Shown one piece after another: positions 30,179 through 38,540 of a stretch of 48,688 nucleotides of DNA. The notes under the pieces were generated by a model, which was not told where the DNA came from, did no database searches, and saw nothing but the letters and a program-made list of their open reading frames with translations. This stretch comes from Algimonas arctica (GTDB lineage: Bacteria > Pseudomonadota > Alphaproteobacteria > Caulobacterales > Maricaulaceae), in the NCBI RefSeq assembly GCF_014652695.1, contig NZ_BMZH01000016.1:1-48688 (forward strand), in the 5' to 3' direction. The number at the start of each line of letters is the position of its first letter. Positions within the stretch are counted from its first letter, which is position 1. A program made the position numbers and the translations under genes.

Positions 30179-30619
30179 ATGGAACTTCCGCGCTATGAAA
30201 TCGCTTTTCGTAAACAGTATGAACCGTTAGTTTTAAATGGCTCTCTGACTGTTGTTTTTCGCCCTAGTAATAGAATTTTTCCAAATAGGAGAGGTTACAT
30301 TCTGGGAGAGACGATTTCAGCCCGGATTATAGAAAAAATTGGATGTGATGAAACAGGCTTTCCTCCCATTTTTAATGATCGAAAAATTGGAGTCACTGTC
30401 TCATCTATACGAGTCATGAATTTGAATGAACTTACGGCGAAAGACTTTGAAGGCAGCTCTCCAGATGTCCATGACATTCATTCGTTAGAACGGCATTTAG
30501 AAAATATTTATAAAAAATCGATGGATTTTTTTGATCGAAAAGTAACAAAAATCGAATTAAGCTACCTGACAAACCCATTGTTAGGAAACAAACTCGAACA
30601 CGAGTCGGATGCACTTTAA
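30179..30619 (+). CDS. Hypothetical protein, possibly ASCH-like
   Basis: 146 residues with no certain family. The order LVLNGSLTVVFRP, GYILGETISARIIEKIG, then SSIRVMNLNELTAKDFEGSS and a helix ending in ENIYKKSMDFFDRKVTKIELSYL recalls ASCH-domain proteins, which share a PUA-like fold and are thought to bind RNA or nucleotides. The likeness is weak. The ATG at 30179 has AGGAG six bases upstream, better than the TTG at 30164. It lies 44 bases after the shikimate-dehydrogenase-like gene and is noticeably A/T-rich. Confidence 0.55.
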   Translation: MELPRYEIAFRKQYEPLVLNGSLTVVFRPSNRIFPNRRGYILGETISARIIEKIGCDETGFPPIFNDRKIGVTVSSIRVMNLNELTAKDFEGSSPDVHDIHSLERHLENIYKKSMDFFDRKVTKIELSYLTNPLLGNKLEHESDAL

Positions 30620-30694
30620 ATATAATAAGAGAACACACTCAATTTACGGAGGAACGTCCATTCCCTCCCCCCGTGATTTGACTTAACCTGACGC

Positions 30695-31510
30695 ATGGTA
30701 CGGTTAAATCAAATTATCTCCCATCGTTTCCGTGGTTTTTCAGACCATGAGAGCACTATGGCGGGATTGATCTCGGCATTGGATTTCGGCGTCAAGCAGA
30801 TCGAATTTGATATTCGACTGACCCGATGCGGCACACCCATCATCACGCACGACGAATCAGCGCATGATTATCGCGGACACGTTCACAAAATTTGTGAGAT
30901 CATGGCGAAAGATATGCCTGCATTAGGTGGGGACTTCGCCCGTATGCCCTCGGCCCGGGACCTCTTTGCCGCCATCGCGAGCCACGAAAACAGCGGTTGT
31001 CTCCTGCTCATCGACGTCAAAGATGCTGGGTTCGAAAAGATGCTTTACGCATTATGTGCTGAATATCGGCTCAGAGAGCGGTCAATCTGGGTCTCTTGGT
31101 TGCCGGAGGTTCTCTATGCGGTTCACGAAATTGACCCGAAGGCCCGGACGTGCCTGTCACATTGGTGCCAATCTCCGACCCTCTCAACGCGCGCCGTACA
31201 TAAAGTTTACGCGGCCAAATTGGGCCATATTGAACGCCCCGATAGGCACTATGTCCATGGCGAACGCTCGGGCTGGTTTGTGGACGGGCCGTTACGGGGA
31301 CGATTGCGTGAAATTGTCGATTGGGTTTGTGTGCCCGCCGGACAGATCAGCGCAGCATTGGTCGAGAATTATCACACGGACGGCACCCAGGTCAGCGCCT
31401 TTTCATACACGTCTCTCGACGCCATGAATTTGGCCGAACAACGTTATGGCCATGACGCCTTTTTCAGTGACGCCAAAGCCCCTTACGAATCCGCGCTAAT
31501 AAACATCTGA
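30695..31510 (+). CDS. Glycerophosphodiester phosphodiesterase-like protein
   Basis: A 271-residue TIM-barrel protein of the GDPD family. The signature is [47 protein letters not shown], with the HR pair, the ExD metal ligands and the catalytic His. [13 protein letters not shown] is the usual later strand. Members split glycerophosphodiesters to glycerol-3-phosphate and an alcohol; the canonical His-Arg-Gly reads His-Arg-Phe here, so activity is not certain. No signal peptide is present, so it is probably cytoplasmic. Its 3' end overlaps the convergent yacG by 15 bases. Confidence 0.75.
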   Translation: MVRLNQIISHRFRGFSDHESTMAGLISALDFGVKQIEFDIRLTRCGTPIITHDESAHDYRGHVHKICEIMAKDMPALGGDFARMPSARDLFAAIASHENSGCLLLIDVKDAGFEKMLYALCAEYRLRERSIWVSWLPEVLYAVHEIDPKARTCLSHWCQSPTLSTRAVHKVYAAKLGHIERPDRHYVHGERSGWFVDGPLRGRLREIVDWVCVPAGQISAALVENYHTDGTQVSAFSYTSLDAMNLAEQRYGHDAFFSDAKAPYESALINI

Positions 31511-31684
31511 ATCGTTCGCAGGTGTCGGGGGCATCGCGCTCTCAGGCACATGTTCATCCGTCGGAATGGCATAGCCGCCCTTGAGCCACCGTCCCAGATC
31601 AACATCTGCGCAGCGTTTTGAACAAAATGGACGCGACGCCTCGACGACATCTTTCTTTTTACAAATCGGGCAAGTCTGTCTCAT
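31496..31684 (-). CDS. yacG: YacG-family zinc protein (DNA gyrase inhibitor)
   Basis: 62 residues with a single zinc site formed by CPICKK and [15 protein letters not shown], followed by the typical GGYAIP tail. YacG of E. coli binds GyrB and inhibits gyrase. It is the last gene of the murA-to-yacG block, its start overlapping the RNase G/E-like gene by four bases, and it converges on the GDPD-like gene with a 15-bp overlap. Confidence 0.9.
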   Translation of the reverse strand: MRQTCPICKKKDVVEASRPFCSKRCADVDLGRWLKGGYAIPTDEHVPESAMPPTPANDSDVY

Positions 31685-32694
31685 CGGTCAGCCCGAACAT
31701 CAAGGCTGTCGCCAAGCTCTACAGTGAACCGCGCGCCCAGTCGTTCAGTCATCGGGGTCCGCCAATCAAACGGCGGCGTACCGAGCCAATCCCAAACCGC
31801 TTTATCAACGGTCAAAACGATCTGTGCACCTGCAGAAGCCTTGGCCTCACGTTCCAAACGCCTCAAGGCATGAATGGCGCGAGTTTCGACTGTCGGCTCT
31901 CCGAAACGGTCATTGAGTTGCGCGTCTAACGAAGCACCGTCCTGTCCACGCGTCATCTCGACCACGCCGAACCGCGAAAACGGCGCGATTCGAATGGAGG
32001 CCGGATCCGCTTCGGCCATCTCTTCCATCACCCGAATCACGGACGCTCTATGTCTTGGTTGCCGTAAGTTTGGAAAATCGATCGCGATTAATCCGCCCAA
32101 GCGCCGCTGGCGCAATTGGCCCATAATCAGCTTTGCGCCATTGATACTGCAATCCATTACGGTCGTCGCGCCGCCCTTATCAACGTCCACAGCAATCAAG
32201 GCTTGGGTGCGGTCAATCGTGATTGAGCCTCCGCCCGGTATGGCGACTGTCCGCTCTGTCGATGTGTCCAACCCCACTGAGGAGGCTTCGAATGTGATGT
32301 CAGGGAAACGCTGAGTCAGTCTTTCCCGTAAATTCAGCGCGAGGACGACCCCCGGTGTATCTCGTGAGGGCTCGCCGATATAGCGAACAACAGGGCCCTT
32401 CTCGGCCATGGCTTCCTTTGCGATCACCACATTAACCCGTTCGCCCTCGGTTAGGCGCGGCATGTCTTTCTGTCCTTTGAAAGACAATAGCGCATCCGGG
32501 CCCTGCCCCATCTGCAACCACATGCCCCCCACGGAAGGGTCGACGGTCGCGATACGCGCGGTCCATTGCTCTCCACAGCGGGGTTTGTTGAAATCGGACC
32601 AGCGGTCGAGATGAAGCTCAACAAGCTTGCGGCCTTCGTAAACGGCCGCGCGAGTTTCCCCGACCAGCTCTTCAATGACGGCGCGACGTTTCAT
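31681..32694 (-). CDS. RNase E/G family protein (short form)
   Basis: A 337-residue protein resembling the catalytic core of RNase G/E. Visible: an N-terminal S1-like region ([22 protein letters not shown]), then [20 protein letters not shown] and [13 protein letters not shown], whose aspartates correspond to the Mg-binding pair of RNase E, then FGVVEMTR. It is shorter than typical RNase G (about 490) and lacks the usual zinc-link cysteines. Such short copies sit between maf and yacG in other alphaproteobacteria, so this looks like a standing paralogue rather than a truncation. Role in RNA processing is inferred. Confidence 0.82.
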   Translation of the reverse strand: MKRRAVIEELVGETRAAVYEGRKLVELHLDRWSDFNKPRCGEQWTARIATVDPSVGGMWLQMGQGPDALLSFKGQKDMPRLTEGERVNVVIAKEAMAEKGPVVRYIGEPSRDTPGVVLALNLRERLTQRFPDITFEASSVGLDTSTERTVAIPGGGSITIDRTQALIAVDVDKGGATTVMDCSINGAKLIMGQLRQRRLGGLIAIDFPNLRQPRHRASVIRVMEEMAEADPASIRIAPFSRFGVVEMTRGQDGASLDAQLNDRFGEPTVETRAIHALRRLEREAKASAGAQIVLTVDKAVWDWLGTPPFDWRTPMTERLGARFTVELGDSLDVRADR

Positions 32695-33284
32695 ATTTTA
32701 ATTCCAGCGGTGCGGAGCATGACAGCCGTTTCATAAATGGGGAGGCCAACAACACCCGTGTAAGAGCCTGAAATAAAAGGGATAAAAGCGCCGGCTTTGC
32801 CCTGAATTCCATAGCCGCCAGCCTTGCCGTGCCATTCCTCACTATCGAGGTAATCATTTAGGGATTGATCGGACAAACGCGCCATTTTTAATCGGGTCTC
32901 ACTCACTTTGGATCGCGACACGCCGTCCGCGTCGATCACACACACACCCGTAAAGACGCGATGGGCGCGCCCACTCATCAAACGAAGGCAAGCTTCAGCC
33001 TCCGCGCGGTCCATTGTTTTCGGGAGGATACGACGACCAACACCGACAACCGTATCCGCCGCAAGAATAATTTGTCCGGGTAACATTTGGCTGACCAAAA
33101 CAGCTTTTTCCTGCGCCAGACGCAAAGCATGCGGGCGCGGCAACTCGCCAGGAATGGGGTCTTCATTAATATCGGCAGGATGGACCGCGTCAGGTGTCAG
33201 CCCAATTTGGGCCAACAACTGTAGACGACGCGGGCTGGCGCTCGCCAGAATGAAACCGTCACCAGACATGACGGGGACTGGCAT
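32691..33284 (-). CDS. Maf-family nucleotide pyrophosphatase
   Basis: A 197-residue Maf/HAM1-like protein that hydrolyses the alpha-beta bond of non-canonical or modified nucleoside triphosphates. The signature FILASASPRRLQLLAQIGL is near the N-terminus; LAQEKA, ILAADTVVG and the later YGIQGKAGAFIPFISGSYTGVVGLPIYET are typical, with the catalytic Asp in AADT. The start could be ATG 33284 or 33269, the latter matching the family start more closely. It overlaps the RNase gene by four bases and follows infA by 14 bases. Confidence 0.9.
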   Translation of the reverse strand: MPVPVMSGDGFILASASPRRLQLLAQIGLTPDAVHPADINEDPIPGELPRPHALRLAQEKAVLVSQMLPGQIILAADTVVGVGRRILPKTMDRAEAEACLRLMSGRAHRVFTGVCVIDADGVSRSKVSETRLKMARLSDQSLNDYLDSEEWHGKAGGYGIQGKAGAFIPFISGSYTGVVGLPIYETAVMLRTAGIKI

Positions 33285-33298
33285 AACTGGCGGGCCGC

Positions 33299-33517
33299 CT
33301 ATTTAAAGCGATAGGTAATCCGACCTTTGGTCAGATCATAAGGTGTCATTTCGACGGTGACACGGTCCCCCGCCAAAACACGAATTCGGTTTTTACGCAT
33401 CCGTCCGGCTGTGTGGGCAATGATTTCGTGATCATTGACCAGTTTTACACGGAAGGTTGCGTTCGGCAGAAGTTCTACGACTTCGCCTTCGAATTCTAAA
33501 AGTTCTTCTTTGGCCAA
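33299..33517 (-). CDS. infA: Translation initiation factor IF-1
   Basis: 72 residues, the exact usual length, forming one OB fold that binds the ribosomal A site. [71 protein letters not shown] is canonical. The start codon is TTG at 33517, with AAGGAC a few bases upstream; no ATG or GTG is available at the family start. This may keep expression low or sensitive to initiation efficiency. Confidence 0.96.
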   Translation of the reverse strand: MAKEELLEFEGEVVELLPNATFRVKLVNDHEIIAHTAGRMRKNRIRVLAGDRVTVEMTPYDLTKGRITYRFK

Positions 33518-33605
33518 AACTTGTCCTTACTCATCGCCACGAAATGTAGCGGGGTCGTTGGCGCGCTATATAGGGGGTTTGCGCGCGACTAAAAGGGAAA
33601 ATGCA

Positions 33606-34007
33606 CTAGAATTGGCGATCAAGGCGATTGGAAATGACGGTTCGAATCGACCGATATGTCTCCATAATCGCGCGAACATCGTGACTCCCCATTGACGGCA
33701 TGGGAATCGACCAAAGCTCGATTGGGGCATTTGCGCCAAAAATCGCGTTCGCAGCAGCCTTACTATCCTCAGAAAAAGTGATGATACGGGCAAATGTTTG
33801 ACCTGCGACACTCTGCAATGAGCGCGGCTCGTGCTGGCTCATATCAATACCGACGTCGCGCATGACAGACATCATGAGTTCGTCTGCCTCCACGCCCGGG
33901 TCGATTCCGCAAGAGATGGCATCTAGCCCTTTTTTACGGGCCAGCCCCTCAGCCATAGGCGAACGGACCATGTTTAGTTGGCAGACAAAGAGAATGCGGT
34001 CGTTCAT
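33606..34007 (-). CDS. Low-molecular-weight phosphatase / arsenate-reductase-like protein
   Basis: 133 residues of the LMW protein-tyrosine-phosphatase fold. The active-site loop is ILFVCQLNMVRSPMAEG (Cys-x5-Arg-Ser). The general-acid Asp loop (normally DP) is not obvious; the matching region reads SIPMPSMGSHD. It is the last member of the murA-DUF2948-UPF0262 run, coupled by a 4-bp overlap, and lies about 90 bases before infA. Phosphatase activity on protein or small substrates is inferred only from the fold. Confidence 0.8.
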   Translation of the reverse strand: MNDRILFVCQLNMVRSPMAEGLARKKGLDAISCGIDPGVEADELMMSVMRDVGIDMSQHEPRSLQSVAGQTFARIITFSEDSKAAANAIFGANAPIELWSIPMPSMGSHDVRAIMETYRSIRTVISNRLDRQF

Positions 34008-34504
34008 GTTGGCCGCCTATGCAGTGAACAGATTAAAGTGAAGAGACTTCGCGACGTATTAAAACTGATATCCGCTTGGTTTCGCAGGCTATCTGCCAAC
34101 AAGCGCGAGCCTTCATTGTGCAGCCCGCGCCGCCCCATATCGATCGCTTCGATCTGTGCCGATGTCGCCGTTCGGATCGCGTTATGATAACTTTCACAAA
34201 TCAAAAAATAGTCTTTCACGAGTCGACGGAAAGGCACCATTGAGACACTAAAGTGCGCGCGCGGCACACCTAATGTCGTATTAACATCAAATTGTAAGCG
34301 ACGGCCCTCATCCAAAGCGAGCCGAACCATATAAGGACCACTGGGAGAGCCGTGCGGTTTGAATTGATTGTCTTCAATCAGATCGAAGATCGCGACACGG
34401 CGTTCATGCTGCATCTCAACCGATGTGACAGGTAGGCTGGCATCATCAATGTGAAATTCAGCGATCCGGTGATCGCCAGTCTCAAAATCAGGTTCCTCCG
34501 TCAC
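34004..34504 (-). CDS. UPF0262 family protein
   Basis: 166 residues of an alphaproteobacterial family with no proven function. The core EMQHERRVAIFDLIEDNQF, PFRRLVKDYFLICESY and AQIEAIDMGRRGLHNEGS blocks are diagnostic. It overlaps both neighbours by four bases, so DUF2948, this gene and the phosphatase are translationally coupled. In many relatives hisD sits between DUF2948 and UPF0262; it is absent here. Confidence 0.92.
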   Translation of the reverse strand: MTEEPDFETGDHRIAEFHIDDASLPVTSVEMQHERRVAIFDLIEDNQFKPHGSPSGPYMVRLALDEGRRLQFDVNTTLGVPRAHFSVSMVPFRRLVKDYFLICESYHNAIRTATSAQIEAIDMGRRGLHNEGSRLLADSLRNQADISFNTSRSLFTLICSLHRRPT

Positions 34505-34917
34505 GCGGCGTCATGATCCGGTTTGGCGCGCGTCGCCCGACCAGCGCCCACGTCTGATAATAGCAGGTCCAGACCTTCAATCGTGAGCCGCAACACGCCG
34601 CCGCCCGCGAGGGTGATGTCGAGATATCCGGCAGGCGCATCTGTCGGTTCGAACGTAAGGTCAAGGACAACCATAAAGGCGTCCTTTTGGCCGCGTTCGA
34701 TGCCGCGGCTTTGCAACGCCAAAACCCCATCAATACGAACCCCGCATTCGACGCGTTCGGCTTTCTTAGTCTCATGGCGGAATCGCGTCATGCGTAGCGA
34801 GACAGACCGAGCCACAGGATCATAGCGAATATCGCCGACGCGCAGGATCGCATCCTGCAACGCGCTGGCGATGATTTTCAGATCATCCGTATCATTCGCG
34901 AGAAGTTTTAAACTCAT
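34501..34917 (-). CDS. DUF2948 family protein
   Basis: 138 residues matching the alphaproteobacterial DUF2948 family: LKLLANDTDDLKIIASALQDAILRVGDIRYDP at the start, RMTRFRHE in the middle and GGGVLRLTIEGLDLLLSDVG near the end. Function unknown. It is consistently found downstream of murA; here 24 bases separate them, so they share a transcript. Confidence 0.9.
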   Translation of the reverse strand: MSLKLLANDTDDLKIIASALQDAILRVGDIRYDPVARSVSLRMTRFRHETKKAERVECGVRIDGVLALQSRGIERGQKDAFMVVLDLTFEPTDAPAGYLDITLAGGGVLRLTIEGLDLLLSDVGAGRATRAKPDHDAA

Positions 34918-34941
34918 GTGCCAGCCACTTTCAATCTGTTC

Positions 34942-36207
34942 TCAATCGTCCGGAACGCGTTTGATCCGCGCGCCGCATTGTCCGAGCTTTACTTCGATAT
35001 GCTCGAACCCGCGATCAAGGTGGTAGACCCGAGAAATGTGAGTCTCGCCTCGCGCGGCTAGTCCGGCGTTGATCAAGCTCGCCGAAGCCCGAAGGTCCGT
35101 CGCCATGACCGGCGCTCCGACATATTCCGGCACACCGCGCACAATCGCTTCCCGCCCCCGGACGGTAATGTCTGCGCCCATACGCGACAGTTCCGGGCAA
35201 TGCATGAAGCGATTTTCAAAAATATTCTCGCGAATGATCGACACCCCATCTGCGATGCACATCATGGCCATGAATTGCGCCTGCAAATCCGTCGGAAAGC
35301 CCGGATAGGCGGAAGTGTCTATATCAACGGGGCGTGGACGCCCAGTGCCGCGTTCGATCAAGACGGAGTTATCATCAAGGCTCACCCGGGCTCCCGCCTG
35401 AGCGATCAAAGGCCAAAGCGAGCCGAGGTGGTCCGGGCGAACATGGGTCAATCGTACCGCCCCCCCGGCCGTCGCGGCGGCCAGCGCATAAGTTCCGGCT
35501 TCGATCCGGTCTGGCACGACGGAATGTTCAACGCCGCCTAATGACGCCACACCTTCAATCCGGATTTCAGACCGTCCCGCGCCGACGATTTTCGCGCCCA
35601 TGGCATTCAGGCACTCTGCCAGATCAATGATTTCAGGTTCTCGCGCAGCATTCATCAGCACGGTCTCCCCCTTCGCGAGCACAGCGGTCAGCAGCGCATG
35701 TTCCGTGGCTCCGACCGAGACGAACGGAAAGCTAATCTCAGCGCCCTTCAAGCCGTCTTTGGCCGACGCGACAACATAGCCTTGTTCCAATTCGATCTTC
35801 GCCCCGAGCGCTTCCAGCGCTTTCAAATGTAGATCGACGGGGCGCGCGCCGATGGCACAGCCGCCGGGCAAGCTCACCCGGGCATGTCCTTCGCGCGCTA
35901 AAAGCGGGCCCAAGACGTTGAACGACGCGCGCATTTTACGCACCAAATCATACGGAGCCTGCGTGCCGGATAGTTTTGGCGCATGAAGTTTTAACGTGTC
36001 AGTGCCTTCAAGCTCAACGGACACGCCCAAGTGTGACAAGAGCCCCCCCATCGACCGGGTATCGCGTAGACGAGGCATATTGGTGAGCGTCACAGGCTCA
36101 GCAGTCAGCAAGCTCACCGCCATTAACTTGATCGCTGAGTTCTTGGCCCCGCTGATGCGAATATCCCCGCGTAGCGGGAATCCGCCTTCTATAACTATTT
36201 TATCCAT
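34942..36207 (-). CDS. murA: UDP-N-acetylglucosamine 1-carboxyvinyltransferase
   Basis: A 421-residue enzyme performing the first committed step of peptidoglycan synthesis, adding enolpyruvate from PEP to UDP-GlcNAc. [17 protein letters not shown] at the N-terminus, [19 protein letters not shown] carrying the catalytic Cys (target of fosfomycin in the family), [11 protein letters not shown], and [18 protein letters not shown] are all visible. The ATG at 36207 gives the family start MDKIVIEGG; the open frame up to 36297 would overlap the small upstream gene. It heads the block that runs to yacG. Confidence 0.96.
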   Translation of the reverse strand: MDKIVIEGGFPLRGDIRISGAKNSAIKLMAVSLLTAEPVTLTNMPRLRDTRSMGGLLSHLGVSVELEGTDTLKLHAPKLSGTQAPYDLVRKMRASFNVLGPLLAREGHARVSLPGGCAIGARPVDLHLKALEALGAKIELEQGYVVASAKDGLKGAEISFPFVSVGATEHALLTAVLAKGETVLMNAAREPEIIDLAECLNAMGAKIVGAGRSEIRIEGVASLGGVEHSVVPDRIEAGTYALAAATAGGAVRLTHVRPDHLGSLWPLIAQAGARVSLDDNSVLIERGTGRPRPVDIDTSAYPGFPTDLQAQFMAMMCIADGVSIIRENIFENRFMHCPELSRMGADITVRGREAIVRGVPEYVGAPVMATDLRASASLINAGLAARGETHISRVYHLDRGFEHIEVKLGQCGARIKRVPDD

Positions 36208-36238
36208 GTGCGGCGCATGACCTGTGGACGAGACGCAA

Positions 36239-36382
36239 TCAAGGCTGTGGTGCGTCTTTTTTCGGGCGATCCAGTTCGGAGGCTTTTCGGCTCGCAACCT
36301 TGCGGCGCCGGAGATTGGCTCGCAATTGCGCCGCCAGCCGGTCTTCGCGCGATTTCTTAGGGTCCGTTTTATTGTCTGACAT
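36239..36382 (-). CDS. Small basic murA-leader protein (47 aa)
   Basis: A 47-residue frame starting ATG at 36382 and ending TGA at 36239, just upstream of murA on the same strand. The central [20 protein letters not shown] is a charged helix resembling small proteins found beside murA in other alphaproteobacteria. No function is known. Calling it relies on that resemblance, its position and its high fraction of ordered codons. Confidence 0.6.
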   Translation of the reverse strand: MSDNKTDPKKSREDRLAAQLRANLRRRKVASRKASELDRPKKDAPQP

Positions 36383-36475
36383 ACGGCTGTTGTAAGCGCG
36401 CTTAAGGGCTTTTCAATAGGGAGTGTGACAGCTATGGAACGGCGCTTCCTGCGGGGTCATCCCGTTTTTTGGAAC

Positions 36476-36550
36476 GCCGCGGTAGCTCAGTGGTAGAGCG
36501 CATCATTGGTAATGATGAGGTCGGGAGTTCAATTCTCCCTCGCGGCACCA
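36476..36550 (+). tRNA. tRNA-Thr (GGT)
   Basis: 75 nt with acceptor stem GCCGCGG / TCGCGGC (one G-T pair), D arm AGCTCAGTGGTAGAGC, anticodon loop TTGGTAA (GGT) on stem CATCA / TGATG, T arm GGGAGTTCAATTCTCCC and encoded CCA. The accessory region begins directly after its 3' end. Confidence 0.97.
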
Positions 36551-37001
36551 GTTTTTTACAAATAATCAATATAAATCAATGGTATAAATTTGTTTTGATG
36601 ATTTCATGTACAAATTTATGTACATACTTGCTTTCGTAGGATCAAAAACGTGAGCACATGATTACGTAAATCAACTTTTTGAGTCTCGTTACCCACTCAA
36701 CGGTCTCAACGGCAGGATTTGATCCAAGTTGGCCGATTCTAGTATCGAACACTGTTGATGTCGCGATCTCCCCTGATCAACAACCCAATTACACCTCCAG
36801 ACCCAACTCTGTTCCAGTAGTGACCAAAAGTGCAGAAAACGTAGAATAGCTCAACGTGGTCTATGTCACCCCTACCACCCCATCCCCCATAGGGGGTCAT
36901 CGTTGCACTCTCGCTCTTCTTTCCGAAATACGGTTTCTCCATTCGGGGAGGTATTCACGTCCTGACTAATTTCTTGATTCCCATAACTAGGAGAATCTGA
37001 A
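36551..37001. other. Spacer after tRNA-Thr, start of accessory region
   Basis: 451 bases, A/T-rich for the first 110 bases, without a supportable gene. The first part carries the palindrome described next. No integrase or integrase remnant was seen, and no direct copy of the tRNA-Thr 3' end was found downstream to 42.3 kb. Confidence 0.5.
36606..36625. promoter_or_regulatory. 20-bp palindrome (ATGTACA-N6-TGTACAT)
   Basis: A perfect inverted repeat with 7-bp arms and an A/T-only centre, 55 bases downstream of the tRNA-Thr gene. It could be an integrase or excisionase arm site left by an element inserted at the tRNA, or an operator for the AlpA-like gene 380 bases away. Confidence 0.45.
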
Positions 37002-37214
37002 ATGGATGAAAAATACCTCAACACGAAAGAAGCGTACGTGCGGATGAACATAAGCCGGTCGACGTTTTATCGGTATCGAAAAGATAACCCCAACTTCCCT
37101 CGACCGTTGAAATTGAGCGAGAGTTGTATGCGCTACAAGCTCTCAGACATCACCCGCTATTGTGACAGTACGCAGGGCGGCCCAGAGTCAAGCAAAGGGC
37201 AGCATCATGTTTGA
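37002..37214 (+). CDS. AlpA-like helix-turn-helix regulator
   Basis: 70 residues of the AlpA/phage-transcriptional-activator type: LNTKEAYVRMNISRSTFYRYRKDNPNFPRPLKLSESCMRYKLSDITRYCD, a winged helix-turn-helix that usually controls integrase or excisionase genes of prophages and satellites. TAGGAGAA upstream is a good ribosome site. It overlaps the next gene by eight bases. Together with the tRNA next door it marks an integrated element. Confidence 0.8.
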   Translation: MDEKYLNTKEAYVRMNISRSTFYRYRKDNPNFPRPLKLSESCMRYKLSDITRYCDSTQGGPESSKGQHHV

Positions 37215-37770
37215 TCGTAGATATATGTTCTCAGACTATCACTATAAGTTTGAAGACGAAAACCAAACGCGGGATTATTTGAATGCGCAGATAGGAAAGT
37301 TCATACCGAATTATTTTCTGACCATTACAATGCATCCTTACTCAAAGATTTTTGAAATTGACCGAGTTATCAGCGAGTTCGCTGAATCCCACCAACGATT
37401 TCCAAAAGAGGTCGTGAATCGTGTGGATTACAAGATGTACGGGCGCAAACATGCCCGTATGCCTAAATCTGAAAAATATTCTTTCATTACTCGCTTAGAA
37501 ACCAAGTCCCGTAACAACACACGCGTACTCCCACATTTTCATATGTATATGGGGAATATGGATTTTGATCTTCAGGATCAGGTCGATGACTTACGTGATG
37601 ACATAATGAAGAGCCTAAGGAAGCTATGTTATCAGATGGGTTTCCAACCCAACATCGATTTTAGGCGGCATGATGTGTCTGAGAATGACTACATCCTAAA
37701 ATTCCCATTGGCGGACATCCAACACATCGATTGGAGAAACGCCTGCCCTCCCATCGAAGACCCCCACTAA
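37207..37770 (+). CDS. Small HUH-motif protein, possible replication-initiator remnant
   Basis: 187 residues from ATG 37207, after an AAAGGG ribosome site. NYFLTITMHP resembles motif I of HUH endonucleases and PHFHMYMG (His110, His112) resembles the two-His metal site. A convincing catalytic Tyr motif (Y-x3-K) is not clear, although tyrosines lie at LCYQMGF and NDYILKF. HUH proteins nick DNA to start rolling-circle replication or transfer. This one is small, so it may be a minimal initiator of a satellite element or an inactive derivative. Assignment is tentative. Confidence 0.5.
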   Translation: MFDRRYMFSDYHYKFEDENQTRDYLNAQIGKFIPNYFLTITMHPYSKIFEIDRVISEFAESHQRFPKEVVNRVDYKMYGRKHARMPKSEKYSFITRLETKSRNNTRVLPHFHMYMGNMDFDLQDQVDDLRDDIMKSLRKLCYQMGFQPNIDFRRHDVSENDYILKFPLADIQHIDWRNACPPIEDPH

Positions 37771-38540
37771 TTTCGAAACGCTTTGATAAACCCTCTTTAG
37801 GCCAGACCATTGAATCAAGGGTTTACCATTGCTTGCTCCATGAGAGCCCTATTTCTCAGTTTAAGATGAGAAGTAGTGTTTAATGTTGCCTAGACCTCAC
37901 TGAGTCCATCACTTAACCAATTGTTTTATATAACTTATTATTATTCATACCAACTCAGCGTTATTGGTTCTGAGAAGGATTGGTTTAAACTATGGGTTCA
38001 AACTATAAGAATGAGTACCGTTAGAATGTGTGACATCTACAGTTCAGTTGAAACCCATGAAGATGGTAATCGCTTCAAATGCACACAGTGTAGACCAAGG
38101 GTGTGACCGCAGACTTATCCTTCGGATGAAAAGCTTATACAAACACCAATCATAGCCGTTTAGGGGTAAAGGCTATCATTAAAGACTGAGTTCATAGGCC
38201 TAAAAGCTTAAGGTGGTCTCCCAAGGGTTAGGTTGTTAGTAGGAGAGCCACTTAATGGTTAGAAGGGCAATGTGGGTTTGAACACTCTCAAGGCTTTAAC
38301 CAATCCACCTACATCACTTCCACAATCAGTACTGGTGCCTGTCAGCCTTACTGACCGTCCACTTAAGGGCTTGACCAACGACAACCTCCGGCCAGCCAAT
38401 TTTAGGCCATTTAATCATCGTCTGCTGAGGTGTCAAAGCGGACCTCAGACGAGCGGCTTAAGACGCCCAAAACCGGCCGCTGGTAATGTTTGCGAATATG
38501 GCCGTTATATACTTTATTTAGGAGACTCGCGTCGGCGCAT
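37771..38540. other. 770-bp low-coding spacer with an intergenic repeat copy
   Basis: No gene is supportable; short frames at 37921-38106 and 38272-38670 have no family or ribosome site. The first half is A/T-rich. The right end contains repeat copy A. Confidence 0.45.
38451..38500 (+). repeat. Intergenic repeat, copy A
   Basis: Begins GAGCGGCTTAAGACGCCC and contains GGCCGCTGGTAATGTTTGC (38475-38493), a 19-mer repeated exactly in copy B. It lies downstream of the EreA/ChaN-like gene, whose stop is at 38541. Confidence 0.6.

Noticed and set aside
37921-38106. 61-codon frame containing CTQC
   Set aside because: No ribosome site or family, in an A/T-rich spacer.
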